Source: Oryza sativa Japonica Group
Lineage: Eukaryota > Streptophyta > Magnoliopsida > Poales > Poaceae
Assembly: GCF_034140825.1 (NCBI RefSeq)
Contig: NC_089046.1
Coordinates: 24,040,501-24,104,500 of the forward strand
Length of the DNA stretch: 64,000 nucleotides
Direction: 5' to 3'
Below the pieces are notes generated by a model. It did no database searches. It was given only the letters and a program-made list of their open reading frames with translations, and was not told the DNA's origin. Shown piece after piece: positions 34,890 to 44,623 of the stretch. The position numbers and the translations under genes are program-made. Position 1 is the first letter of the stretch. Each line of letters opens with the position of its first letter.

Positions 34890-35690
34890 TCAGGGTTTAC
34901 AATTTCGGATCTAAATTTTCAAAATTTCGTTATTACCAGTGGGTGTCTGTAGGAGGTTCTTCCGGACGGATTTTTTTTTAATTTAGCACACAAAATCAAA
35001 TTTAGTAAAAATTTTTTAAGACAACCTCAAAAAAGGATAGGGAGTGCCTATTTTGAGATTTGGCCCAGTTTTTGAGGGGAAACCGGATCCAAAACCCTCA
35101 CATAAGCACGGTTTGTTGTGGAAAACCAGGCTAAATCCACACGAAGAACAAACTAAAAACTTGCAACGATACAATTGGAGGTTAAAACACAGGTCATCGT
35201 TGCCTAGCTCAAAAGAACAGCTCCGACTTCTTATGAACAGACCACAGACAACGTAAGGCAGTGTCTTCAAGACAAAGTCTCCAAGGAGGAAGATAGCATT
35301 GAAACGCAAACAACGTCCTCTGAAAATCGGAACAAGGTTTTCACCCGAAGAAACGGGGAGAGCAAAGTAATGATGCCTTCAAGAAGGAAAACGACACCCA
35401 CAAGCGTCGACATCGTTGACTCTAGCCCAAGATCGAGCAGGACATTCGCGCCAGCTCTCTCTCCCTGCCAACTACGACAACCCTGGCTACCACAGCGCTA
35501 CCAAGACGAAAGCGGGAGAGGGTTATCTTTGCCAAGCTTGCCACCCTTCAAATTTAGTAATTTTCAATGTTATTCATTTGAAATTTCTGATATTTCGGAA
35601 TTTTGGTCCCTCTGGTAGGTTTCCTGATGCTAGTGTGAAAAATCAATTAGCAAGGAGGGAGAGACGGGGCGTGTGGGGCGAGGTGGACCT
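34890..35690. other. Gene-free, repeat-like stretch
   Basis: AT-rich to about 35030, then mixed sequence of unknown origin to 35690 with short non-conserved open frames. It reads like transposon interior or captured sequence, but I cannot name a family. Confidence 0.35.
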
Positions 35691-35789
35691 ATCATGGATC
35701 TGGAGCTGGTCGACCATGGCTGCCATCACCATGCGCATCTTGTCCTCCTCCAGGAGGCCGTCGAGGTCGCCAAGCATGTTCTTGTCCAT
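35691..35789 (-). pseudogene. TIM9: 5' fragment of a TIM9 gene (mitochondrial intermembrane-space chaperone)
   Basis: On the minus strand an ATG at 35789 opens a reading that starts MDKNMLGDLDGL, continues LEEDKMRM and then AAMVDQLQI. This is the N-terminus I remember for plant Tim9, a small Tim chaperone that escorts carrier proteins across the intermembrane space. Two extra codons (VM) and one substitution are seen relative to that memory. The similarity ends at about 35691, before the twin CX3C motifs that define the family. The 80 bp upstream (35790-35875) look like a 5' UTR (CCCTAG, CTCCTCC). It is a truncated duplicate without the functional core, likely moved here by a transposon or partial duplication. 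The intact gene is elsewhere. Confidence 0.72.
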
Positions 35790-35880
35790 CGCTGCCACCG
35801 CCGGGGGAGGAGGAGGAAGGCTAGGGTTTTGGGGTTCGGGGAGCAGAGGAGAGGAGAGGAGAGGAGTCGAGATCTAAAAC

Positions 35881-36616
35881 TGTCGACGTTTGATGTCTCG
35901 ACTACGGTATTTGGACAGTATGGGGATCGTCGGTGCTAGGATATATGCGAGACTGAGGTAAAAGAGATGGAGACATGGATTTTTATACAGGTTCGGGTCC
36001 CTGAGCGGTCAGGTAATAGCCCTACATCCTGTTGGCCGGAGCCGATGTTGCTTTTTATTCACCATAATCACACCAGTACAATATGTGGGGTAGCCTATCT
36101 AACTGTTGTCGACATGGCGGTCTGAAGGTCTGACTCGTAGTCGACAACAGGGTAGCCTTCCTCCTCGAGCTCACGCCCGACGGAATCAGAGACAGTGCTA
36201 GATCCCTACGGCCGGCCTCTGAAGGTACCGGATAGGGTCGATCCAGGCGTATCTCTGATGTCGATATCCGGCAGCTTGTTTTGGCGTATGTTGGCTTGTA
36301 TGTTGTCCCGTGTATTGTGTTGATTGTCTCGTCATGGTGGGTGTTGATCGTGTTGATCGTCTCATCATGGTTGTCCCCCTGTCCTCCTAGGGGGGCTTGT
36401 ATTTATACCCATAGGTGTCCCCTTGTCCAAGTAGAACTAGGGAAACCAATATGGATACAATCCGAGTAGTCCTTGTCGTTTCCATGTAGAACTCTGGTTG
36501 TCTTTCCTTATCCGGAACTCCCTCGAGGTCAGTTTCCGTATAAGACATAGTATGTGGTGGGTCCTACCGAGATTTAGTCAACTACTATTAGGTATGTGCT
36601 ATCCATAACCATGACA
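35881..36616. mobile_element. Solo LTR (736 bp)
   Basis: TG...CA ends (TGTCGACGTTTGATG and CATAACCATGACA) with a perfect 5-bp duplication aaaac (35876-35880 and 36617-36621). It has no internal coding region. The stretch around GGTTCGGGTCCCTGAGCGGTCA is typical of a rice LTR type I remember but cannot name safely. Confidence 0.85.
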
Positions 36617-36652
36617 AAAACCTTGGGAAAGAAATTCCTTTTATTTTCTTTT

Positions 36653-37087
36653 GGGAAAAGTCCACTTTGAGTCCCTTAAAAGTAGGCCAAATCTAATTCG
36701 TACCCCTCAACTAGAAACCATATAGGACGACTCCCCGAACTATTGAAACCAGTTCAATTTGACTCCTACAGCAGTTTTGGAGGGCGGTTTTGCATATGTA
36801 GCGCTGACGTTGCGGTGTTGACCTGGTCTTCATCCCACGTGGTGCTTATGTGGCATTAGAATTGAAAAAATTCTGTGGGACCCATCTGTCATTCATACAC
36901 AAAATATATTTGGGACCCACATGTAGTTTTTACATCGCCGTGTCAGCAAAACTGTCGTCCAAACCCGCTGAGGGAGTCAAATTGCACTAGTTTGAACAGT
37001 TCGGGGAGTCATCCTATCCGGTTTTACGGTTGAGGGTCACAGAATATATTCGGGTTTCTTTTAAGGGAATCAAAGTGGACTTATTCC
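36653..37087. mobile_element. Non-autonomous Mutator-like element (about 435 bp)
   Basis: Inverted ends: GGGAAAAGTCCACTTTGAGTCCC on the left, and a right end that reads, in complement, GGAATAAGTCCACTTTGATTCCC. The arms stay similar for well over 100 bp. The flanking ttttctttt at 36644-36652 recurs at 37089-37097, a 9-bp duplication typical of Mutator-like elements. Confidence 0.8.
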
Positions 37088-37097
37088 TTTTTCTTTT

Positions 37098-38692
37098 GGA
37101 AAAAGTGCACTGAAGGTCCCTCAACTTGTCATCGGGATATAAAATCGTCCTTGAACCGCAAAACCAGATATGCAGGGTTCCTTAACTATATAAAACCGGT
37201 CACCCGAGGTCCTTCGGTGGTTTTGACCCCGGTTTTAGTCTACGTGGCAGATGAGTCAGCGTGGACCCATGTGGGCCCCACGTGTCAGGTGTCCACGTCA
37301 CCCTCTCTCTTTCCCCTCTTCTCTCCCTTCCTCATCTCTCTCTCTCACACTTCTGGGCAAGCTGGCCGGGATGAGGCGGGAGGGCGGCGCCACGACGGCC
37401 GCCGGCGGAGGCGGCGTACGAGCGCGGTGTGGCCGGTGTGGTGACTGTGGCCGGCCGGAAGGATGGTGACGGTGGTGGTGGTGGAGGGGGAAGCAGCGGG
37501 GGGAGTTCTTGGAGCTCTGGATGGGGGTGGGGCTGGGGCACTGACAACAGCGGTGGCGGGAGCATTGGCGGCGGAGGAGGTGGGGGAGGCGATGGCGGTG
37601 GCGGTGGTAGCGGTGGAAGAAGGTGCTGGTGGGGATGCGGCAATGGTAGACGGCGCCACAAAGGTGGCAAAGAAGGCGGCGGCGGCGGCGAGGGCGGAGC
37701 GGGAAAAGGACGGCGATGGCAGCGGTGGCGTGGGGATGAGGAGCGCGCGGCGGGGGAGGAGGTACGGGCAGCGACCGAGCTACAACTCGAGTCTGTACTG
37801 GGTGGGGTAGTACGCGCGGTGCACGGCGGCGGGTACGTCGCGCTCGCACGCCGCCTCCGCCGGCGGCCATCGCGACGCCGCCCTCCCGCCTCACCCGGGC
37901 CGTCGCGGCGACGCGGCTGGACCGGCAGTGGACTACCTCGACATGGAGGCGCAGCTACTGAGGAGGTTCCCGGAGTGGGAGGGGAACGGTGTCGCCGACG
38001 TGCCGTTCGAGAATTGCACACACCTATCTGCGTCGCGTTGGGCTCGTTATGGAGAGGGACAAGAGCAACGCGTGCAGGGACAGGAGCTCCGACTCCGGCA
38101 GCGATGGCAACTCGCTGTGTGGAGATGACAGCGTCAGCGGCGGGTCCAGCACGACGACGACAGCGACGGACGCGTCGGCGTCGGCGTCGAGCCGGCCGCT
38201 GCTTGACCGGAGAGGCGGCACGAGGTCGTCGCCGCCGCCAAGGCAGGCAAGTGTCGCAGCGGCATTGTTACTCTTACTCGTCTAAAGCCTTCCAAGATTA
38301 CAGCTAACTCCATGTCCATGACGTGTGCAGGGCCACCGCAGAAGTCGAGATTGATGGGCACGGTGAGGCCGCCGCTCCGCTCCGCCAGCCGTCGCCGCTG
38401 CCGCCTTGCTCCCCTGCCGAGAGAGCCTCGGAGAGAAGAGTAATCGAGAGAGAGAGAGATGAGGAAGGGAGAGAAGAAGGGAAAGAGAGAGAGAGACGTG
38501 GACACGCTGACATGTGGGGTCCACATGGATCTCATGCTGACTCATCCGCCACATAGGCTAAAACCGGATCAAAACCGGGACCTTTTATGACCAGTTTTAA
38601 TTAGTTAAGGGATATGAAATATCTGGTTTTACGGTTTGAGGACGATTTTGTATCTCGATGACAAGTTGAGGGCCCTTGGGTGTACTTTTTCC
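37098..38692. mobile_element. Pack-MULE-like element with GC-rich interior (1.6 kb)
   Basis: Long inverted repeats of about 240 bp per side start GGAAAAAGTGCACTGAAGG and end TGTACTTTTTCC. The flanking 9-mers ttttctttt (37089-37097) and tttcctttt (38693-38701) differ by one base. The GC-rich interior (about 37370-38440) differs strongly from the arms and includes readings that look like host coding sequence: MDYLDMEAQLLRRFPEW at 37943 (+), and a Ser/Asp-rich stretch near 38050-38210. A possible intron follows, ending GTGCAG near 38330. This is the design of a Pack-MULE carrying gene fragments. I cannot name the parent gene, and no long reliable CDS is present. Confidence 0.78.
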
Positions 38693-38873
38693 TTTCCTTT
38701 TTGATGTAATTTAATGGGCTTGTTTTAATTGGAGGGCCCTATGGGCTTCGAAATTAAGCCCAGTATCAGAGTTTGAGGCCCATTTGGGATGGAATTCCAC
38801 AAGGTTGTGTATAACTCAATGAATTATTGCAAACCAAAAAAAAAGAAAAATTAATATCGTAGAATGGTGAGAG

Positions 38874-39665
38874 TTTTTTTTGATAATGGAATAGTCATCC
38901 CGGCCTTTGCTCAAAGAGAGCTACATCCCATTATTACAATTTAGCACTCTAAAACGAGTGTAGTTCAGAAATGATAGAAAAAATGACCACACAAAGGTAA
39001 ATTTAACCAAAACAAGATCAGAAGAACACATTATTGAAGTCTATTTGTAAATTTTCATCCATAATTGGCAAAAAGCTGCATAACCGTCGTCTCAAGCTTA
39101 CAACATGCAGCTTTTAAAAGCTCACCGTCTTCATCACACCTTTGTAGTTGTGCCCAAAACCGGAGCTAATAGGTTGCCCTGAAAATTTCCTGCATATATG
39201 TAACATATGGTGATTTGTTAAAAACCATATCATTCCTACACAACCATAGAGCCCAACAAATTGCAGAAGCTCTCACCAATATTAATTTACTCTTTTTCTT
39301 ATCCACCCCCAACAGCCACCCATAAAAAATATGAGATATGTTAATAGGGGGGTATAGACCAAAAGAGAATTGTACAGTCTCCATAAAAACTTTGCATGAT
39401 GACAATCCATAAAAAGATGTTGTATTGACTAATTCTTCATACAGAAACAACATCTTAAGCTAACATTCCAATTCCGTCTTGCTAAATTATCCTTAGTCAA
39501 CACTACCCCTTTAAGCAGGTACCACCTAAAAACCTTAATCTTAAGTGACATCTTAAGCTTCTAAATTATCTTATTTCTTTCAATATAACCATTATAAATC
39601 AAAGCTAGATACATTGACCTTACAGAGAACCGTCCATTCTGATTAAAGTTCCATGAAAAACAATC
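38874..39665 (-). mobile_element. Degraded LINE fragment (ORF2 C-terminus)
   Basis: A T-run at 38874-38881 marks the 3' end on the minus strand. Minus-strand readings carry late ORF2 features: ICWALWLCRNDMVFNK near 39190-39240, and WNFNQNGRFSVRSMYLAL near 39590-39650 in another frame. It is broken by several frame changes and truncated at its 5' end near 39665. The target duplication was not found. Confidence 0.75.
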
Positions 39666-39669
39666 AGAA

Positions 39670-39759
39670 GAGTAAAATTCATAGACAAACCAATATTTAT
39701 ATTTCACAGAGTAAGAGTAAAATTCATAGACAAACCAATATTTATATTTCACAAACAAC
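39670..39759. repeat. Two-copy tandem repeat, 45-bp period
   Basis: GAGTAAAATTCATAGACAAA and the next 20 or so bases are repeated almost perfectly at 39670 and 39715, exactly between the LINE fragment and the start of metallothionein unit 4. Confidence 0.88.
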
Positions 39760-39941
39760 ATTTACATAAAGCCAGAAACCACATTGATTTCCAGCCACGG
39801 ACTTTTGACACCTGATTCGCACATGGTTGAGACAAACACACACACACACAGGCATGAGCCATCACACTGGATGGACTCTTTATTTATTCATCATGTAGAC
39901 AGGCTGGTGCATTGGCAATTCAGTCATAGATCATCTTGGCC

Positions 39942-40582
39942 TTAGCAGTTGCAGGGGTTGCACTTGCAGCTGGAGCCACAGCTGCAGCCATGGGCAGCCT
40001 CACCAGACTCACCTGCCTTGCCAACCATCACCTCAAAATGCCTGCAAAGAAACAAGCCAAATTCAGCAAATAAGAGTTTCAGGCATGAAGCTCAATCAGG
40101 ATTTTCTTCTGGTTAGCTTTTCTGGGCAAAGATTCTTCGATATCATTCATACCCCTTCTCAGGTGCAACACCGAGGACAGTGGTTGCAGTAGTGATGGTG
40201 GTGTTGATCTTCTCAGCCAGGTCAGGGTACATCTTTCTGAACCAAGAAAAACATAGTAGAAACAATGAAATTCAGTAACCAGAAATGAAAAATCTCTTGT
40301 CCTCTTATGGATGGCTTCATCTGAATATAACTTCAGATAAATGGGGAAGCAGAAACATAGGAGCAGCAATAGTATGATTTTCAACATGCGAAACATACCA
40401 AAATCACTCAAAATAAATGGGTGCTATCTCTGAAAGTTTGTGTCAGTTTAGCTTGAATGACCATGTATATAGGCAACATATTTTCAGATTCAGAATCAGT
40501 AACTGAAGCCTGAAGAGCATACATACCCACAGCCACCGCCGCAGCCGCAAGAACCGCAGTTGCAACTTCCACCGCACGACAT
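39942..40582 (-). CDS. MT1: Type-1 metallothionein, copy 4 (79 aa, three exons)
   Basis: The coding exons are 40527-40582, 40153-40236 and 39942-40041, with GT-AG junctions and 240 nt including TAA. The N-terminal domain is [18 protein letters not shown] with six Cys. The spacer is [19 protein letters not shown], then VLGVAPEKG and [18 protein letters not shown]. The C-terminal domain is [14 protein letters not shown] with six Cys. It differs from copy 3 at only a few spacer residues (N, I and G changes), with all cysteines kept. The poly(A) signal AATAAA appears twice (minus strand, TTTATT at 39879-39884 and 39883-39888). It is the last gene of the cluster towards the F-box gene. Its role is metal chelation and redox buffering, as for the other copies. 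Confidence 0.95.
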
Positions 40583-40677
40583 CTTGATCTTCTGGGTCTC
40601 TTGTAAACTCTTCAGGAACTTGTATGCAATGAGAGATTGAAAGCTTGATATGAACTCAGTGCAGATATAACCCCCCC

Positions 40678-40743
40678 TATTTATAGTAGCATAGCTACAC
40701 AAATTATATCAAGCATTATCTTGCCAGAATGTCGTTGACGTCA
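40678..40743 (-). promoter_or_regulatory. Promoter of metallothionein copy 4: TATA box and TGACGTCA
   Basis: TATAAATA (minus strand) at 40678-40685, about 96 nt before ATG, and TGACGTCA at 40736-40743. The latter is about 154 nt before ATG, closer than in copies 1 and 3 because the intervening promoter segment is shorter. Confidence 0.6.
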
Positions 40744-40855
40744 GATTTCTGTAACGGCAATTTGTTTGGCTTGCAATTGTATCATTTCTCATTGAACCTT
40801 AGTACTATACACATTGATGACATGACAATATGACATAAGTACCCAAAAAAATATA

Positions 40856-41005
40856 CTTTCTCCGTTTCAGGTTATAAAACTTTCTAGCATTGTCCACATC
40901 CATATAGATGTTAATTAATCCAAGCACACATATATGTCTAGATTCATTAACATATATATAAATATGGATAATGCTAGAAAGTCTTATAATCTGAAATGAA
41001 GGTAG
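40856..41005. mobile_element. Stowaway-like MITE (150 bp)
   Basis: TA duplications flank diverged ends CTTTCTCCGTTTCAG and the complementary CTGAAATGAAGGTAG. The arms are complementary around TCTAGCATTGTCCA and TGGATAATGCTAGA. Confidence 0.82.
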
Positions 41006-41030
41006 TAATAATTACGATTTTTATATAGTT

Positions 41031-41119
41031 TTTTTTCGCCGGGTTGGCAAAGAAAGCCGACCCAAGTGTATTAAGATTAGAGGAAAATTGTCAGGATTAC
41101 AACAGTCCTAGCAACCAGT
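41031..41119 (-). mobile_element. Very short 5'-truncated LINE insertion (89 bp)
   Basis: A perfect 15-bp duplication gatttttatatagtt occurs at 41016-41030 and 41120-41134. The insert begins with a T-run and CGCCGGGTTGGC, the same kind of 3' end as the large LINE at 3975, so both probably come from related LINE families. Confidence 0.9.
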
Positions 41120-42254
41120 GATTTTTATATAGTTGGTTGCGTGCAAAGGTTGCACTGTTCTAATTACCAATCGAACAAAGTTTCTGGAAAAATGAGATCC
41201 AAGTTTGCGTCTAATTCAAATTTGCTTCCATACCGTGATGTCAAACCCTATGCTTAAAGTAGATGCATTATTGCTCATATTTAAATCGATTATTTTTAAT
41301 GCGTTTCTTGTATGAACTGGATTTAAACTTCGATCACAAAAAAACTTTGAATTTGATCAAGTTCTTAGCTGTTTCAATCTTGCATGAGTACTATATGATG
41401 CAGACGTACTACTCTTTGCTTAAGATACGTGCATTATTGCACAGCTTGAAATTGAATATGTTTCTTGTATGAGTTGAATTCAAGTTTCTTGCATGAATCA
41501 TGCTGGATTTGATTCAGTTCCCAAAAAGTCAAATCTATACCAGACAATCATCATCGTGCAAATATCAATTTGAATGGTTTGTTAAGACTATGAGTTGAAA
41601 TATGCAATTCCTCTTGTACGAATTGGATTGATAGAGGTCCTACACGAAATGAAATATAAACTGATGTTTCTTGTATTTTTGAACTCAAGTTAATTTATCG
41701 TACGACCAGAATTCAAATCCCTTAATTAATCTACTGAGCACTTGAGCAGGTCACTCTTCCTTTAAACCCACGTCGCCCAGCCAGCCACTACGTAAAAAAA
41801 TGTTGTACACATTAAATTTGAACAACTTGCTGCACGAATTCAATTTAAATTCCTATCACGAACTGGGCAGGATTTTGAGTTTGATAGTTCAATGCCCAGA
41901 TCAAACCTGCTCATCTACACATGGAGCATATATATGTTAAAATAGTTTTTGGTGCAGGTGTAAATTCACGTAAGCACACCATTAAAGCCTTAAATTAAAA
42001 GTAACTTGCTATACAAGAGATGATGTAAAATTTGAAAAGTAAACAGTCAATTTTGTTCGTGAGATATGAAACTTATAAAAAAAAAAGAAGAGGATTTCAT
42101 ATACCTCAAACAAAATTATATAGGGCTATTACATGGTTGCATTTTATCACCTCCTACGTACACATGTGAGTCCTTTTGGGTGAATTTCACCCACTTTACA
42201 ACGTGTTTTACATGGAATAACAGCCGTAGCTTCTAGGGAGGGCTTCAAAACATA

Positions 42255-42404
42255 CTTCCTCCGTTTCACAATGTAAGTCATTTTAGCATTTCCCACATTC
42301 ATATTGGTGCTAATGAATCTAGATAGATATATATGTCTAGATTCATTAGCACCAATATAAATTTGAGAAATGCTAGAATGACTTACATTGTGAAACAGAG
42401 AGAG
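42255..42404. mobile_element. Stowaway-like MITE (150 bp)
   Basis: TA-flanked ends CTTCCTCCGTTTCACAATGT and its complement. It forms a nearly complete hairpin around TCTAGATTCATTAGCACCAATAT. It belongs to the same group as 49985-50172. Confidence 0.9.
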
Positions 42405-43002
42405 TATTAAACAACCTTACAAATCATAGCTTGGTAACTCGGACAAGGCTCTCTAGAAAGCCAAAGAGTCAAGAGAGAAATTTGAGTTATGGAAAGGAGA
42501 GAAGAGTGTGAGGGTGAAGGAGACAAAACTTGTATTAAAGTGGGGGAATAGCTTCATATAATTCTAACATCGATATTGTAAGCTAAGTAAGAATCCTGCT
42601 ACCCACATAAAAACTCGTTACATAGTATATTTTGCACTTGTTAGCATAAATTTAGAAGAAAACAATAACAAAATTGTTTTTTTATATTTTTAGATTGCAT
42701 GGCAGACGAACACGCACACACATAACTACACACGCAACACCACACTCACACCCCGTGAATGCGTCCCCTAACACATGCTCCAAGAGACGGAAACAGTGGA
42801 GTGAAAAAAAAACGCTTGCCCATCCCACTTGCATCCCACTTATTCTCTATGTGTAATGTTTATATAGGGAACATATCCTATGCATACAAGCTTTACATAC
42901 ACACTCCATGCGCACCAACTAGGAAATGTTACGTAAAATTTTATAAAAAATTTAGACATTTACTCATAATAGTATTATACATATCCGTAAAGTCTAATAT
43001 TC

Positions 43003-43116
43003 AAATTTATTATATTTTAGCTGTAACAAAAAAAAGTGAAAAATCTGACAGTTTTAGCAGCAAAAATTTGTCAGAAGTTTATCTTTTCTTTGTTACGGCT
43101 AAAATATAATAAATTT
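43003..43116. repeat. Inverted repeat, 28-bp arms
   Basis: The left arm at 43003-43030 (AAATTTATTATATTTTAGC...) is complementary to the right arm at 43089-43116 with about one mismatch, with a loop of 58 bp. It may be the core of a small MITE. The rest of 42405-43225 holds no gene. Confidence 0.7.
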
Positions 43117-43225
43117 AAGATAAGATTCACAAGTATGTGTAATACTCATTGGAAGTATGTGTCTAATTTTTTCCTAGAATTTGATGTGATATTTGATAAT
43201 TGGTGTGCACGGAAATATCATTGGT

Positions 43226-44623
43226 CTACACATCCCACATGTCGCCAATGTAACGGCTGTTGGCTCGACGCGCACGCTTGGGCCTTTCCGGTGTCGCCAT
43301 CATCGTCGCCGCCGTCTCCCCCGCCATCGCCGTCGCCGCCGCTGTCTTGTTAATGGGCCTCGCGGCAGTAACCCGGACAAGGCTCTCCGTGTAGGGGATC
43401 ACCATGAACGCGTAGGGCTCTCCCGGGAAACTCCATTCAAATTCGAACTCATCCATTCGCGCCACTTCTCTGACACTCTCCTCGCCACCACCCGAGTCAT
43501 GGTGGTACAGGTGTACACCCTTCTGAAGAAGCAGTCGATCATGGCGGCGAAGCACCCCCAATGGCAGGTACATGGCGTCCGGCCCCGACACGGCGATGCT
43601 GAACCGCTGCTCCCATTGCCACCGATCATCGCCGCCGCCGCCGCCGCCATTGTTGCTGTACAGCCAGAGCTCTTGCCGACCTGACACGAGCAGCCCGAGG
43701 CACAGCTCGCCGTCGAGCTCGGACAGCAATGGCGGTGGTGGTGGTGGCGGCTCTCCGTTCTGATCGGCCGATGGTAGATGAGATGGTGGCCGTGGATGGT
43801 GGACGACGGTGAACGTTTCGTGAGCTAGATTGAAGCGGAGGAGGAGGAAGCTGCCCGCCGCCGCCGCCGCCGGCGATCGTCGGAGTTGGAGTTTCCAGAA
43901 GAGGTTTCCGCGGGAGTGGATGGCGGTTCGCACGTGGCAGACCGGGTACGACGGCGGCGGCGGCGTCGTCGTCTCCCTCCAGGCGGCGGCGTCGCCGTGG
44001 CCGATCGTGAACACCTCCATGACAGCGGCGCCGTCGTCTTCGGCGGCGGCGGCGGCGGCGGCGGTGGAGAGGTGGATGTAGCGAGCGACCTTGTAGGTGT
44101 TTGTGCGAGTGTCAAGGCCCAGCCCGGTCGAGTGGTCGGCGGCGGCGGCGACACGGCTGCTTTGAGGCAGCGTGAGGACGTCGCCGGTGGCCGGGTTGAT
44201 GACGTGGACGTCGTCGCCGTTGGGGAGCAGCACGAGGCCGTCGCAGGTGCGGGGCAGCGACAGGGTGGGCTCCTCGCCGCCGTCGCCGAACACCGACACG
44301 TGCACGAGCTGCGGGGCGCCGTCGCCGCCGTCGTCCGGCCACCGGAGGCGATAGAAGGGGACGTGGTTGGAGAAGGCGAGCCGCCTCTCGGCGTCCTCCA
44401 CCAACGCGTACAGGAGGAGGAGGAAGGAGGAGGAGTGCTCCTTCTTGCGGCGGCGGCGGAGGAAGGAGGAGGGGTCGCCGGAGATGGCGGCGCGCCACGC
44501 GCCGCAGACGGAGGCGAACCGCGCGAGGGACCTCGCCGGCAGCCGGGTGAGGATCTCGTCGGCGACGAGGTCATCCGGCAAGCGACGGAGACATGTCCCG
44601 GGCTCCGTCGCTACCGTCTCCAT
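43226..44623 (-). CDS. F-box protein with F-box-associated domain (465 aa, intronless)
   Basis: A probable substrate-recognition subunit of an SCF (SKP1-cullin-F-box) ubiquitin ligase. The F-box is at residues 14-56 (LPDDLVADEILTRLPARSLA, then FASVCGAWRAAISGDPSSFL) and should bind an ASK/SKP1 protein. The middle shows the repeat style of plant F-box-associated regions (CDGLVLLPNG, VINPATGDVLTLP, GLGLDTRTNTYKVARY, GELCLGLLVSG, LWLYSN). Long low-complexity runs interrupt it: about eight Ala near 190, Pro runs near 300 and Gly near 335. The C-terminus is basic (PERPKRARRANSRY), a possible nuclear signal. The start at 44623 is the first Met and is followed directly by the F-box region. There is no intron and GC is high. 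The substrate is unknown; F-box genes are a very large, fast-evolving family in rice. Confidence 0.88.
   Translation of the reverse strand: METVATEPGTCLRRLPDDLVADEILTRLPARSLARFASVCGAWRAAISGDPSSFLRRRRKKEHSSSFLLLLYALVEDAERRLAFSNHVPFYRLRWPDDGGDGAPQLVHVSVFGDGGEEPTLSLPRTCDGLVLLPNGDDVHVINPATGDVLTLPQSSRVAAAADHSTGLGLDTRTNTYKVARYIHLSTAAAAAAAEDDGAAVMEVFTIGHGDAAAWRETTTPPPPSYPVCHVRTAIHSRGNLFWKLQLRRSPAAAAAGSFLLLRFNLAHETFTVVHHPRPPSHLPSADQNGEPPPPPPPLLSELDGELCLGLLVSGRQELWLYSNNGGGGGGDDRWQWEQRFSIAVSGPDAMYLPLGVLRRHDRLLLQKGVHLYHHDSGGGEESVREVARMDEFEFEWSFPGEPYAFMVIPYTESLVRVTAARPINKTAAATAMAGETAATMMATPERPKRARRANSRYIGDMWDV

Larger units (their letters stand above)
40740..41960 (-). repeat. Duplicated upstream block of metallothionein unit 4
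   Basis: Homologous to 2560-3560 and 33590-34560 (AAGTTCTTAGCTGTTTCAAT, TTGCACAGCTTGAAATTGAA, GATTTTTATATAGTTG). It is interrupted by a MITE (40856-41005) and a small LINE fragment (41031-41119). From 41960 to 42254 I see nothing further than AT-rich DNA. Confidence 0.78.

Noticed and set aside
37428-38307. Long open frames in the Pack-MULE-like interior as a real gene
   Set aside because: Overlapping frames on both strands with low-complexity Gly/Arg/Pro content and no consistent splice model. Only a captured-fragment call is supportable.
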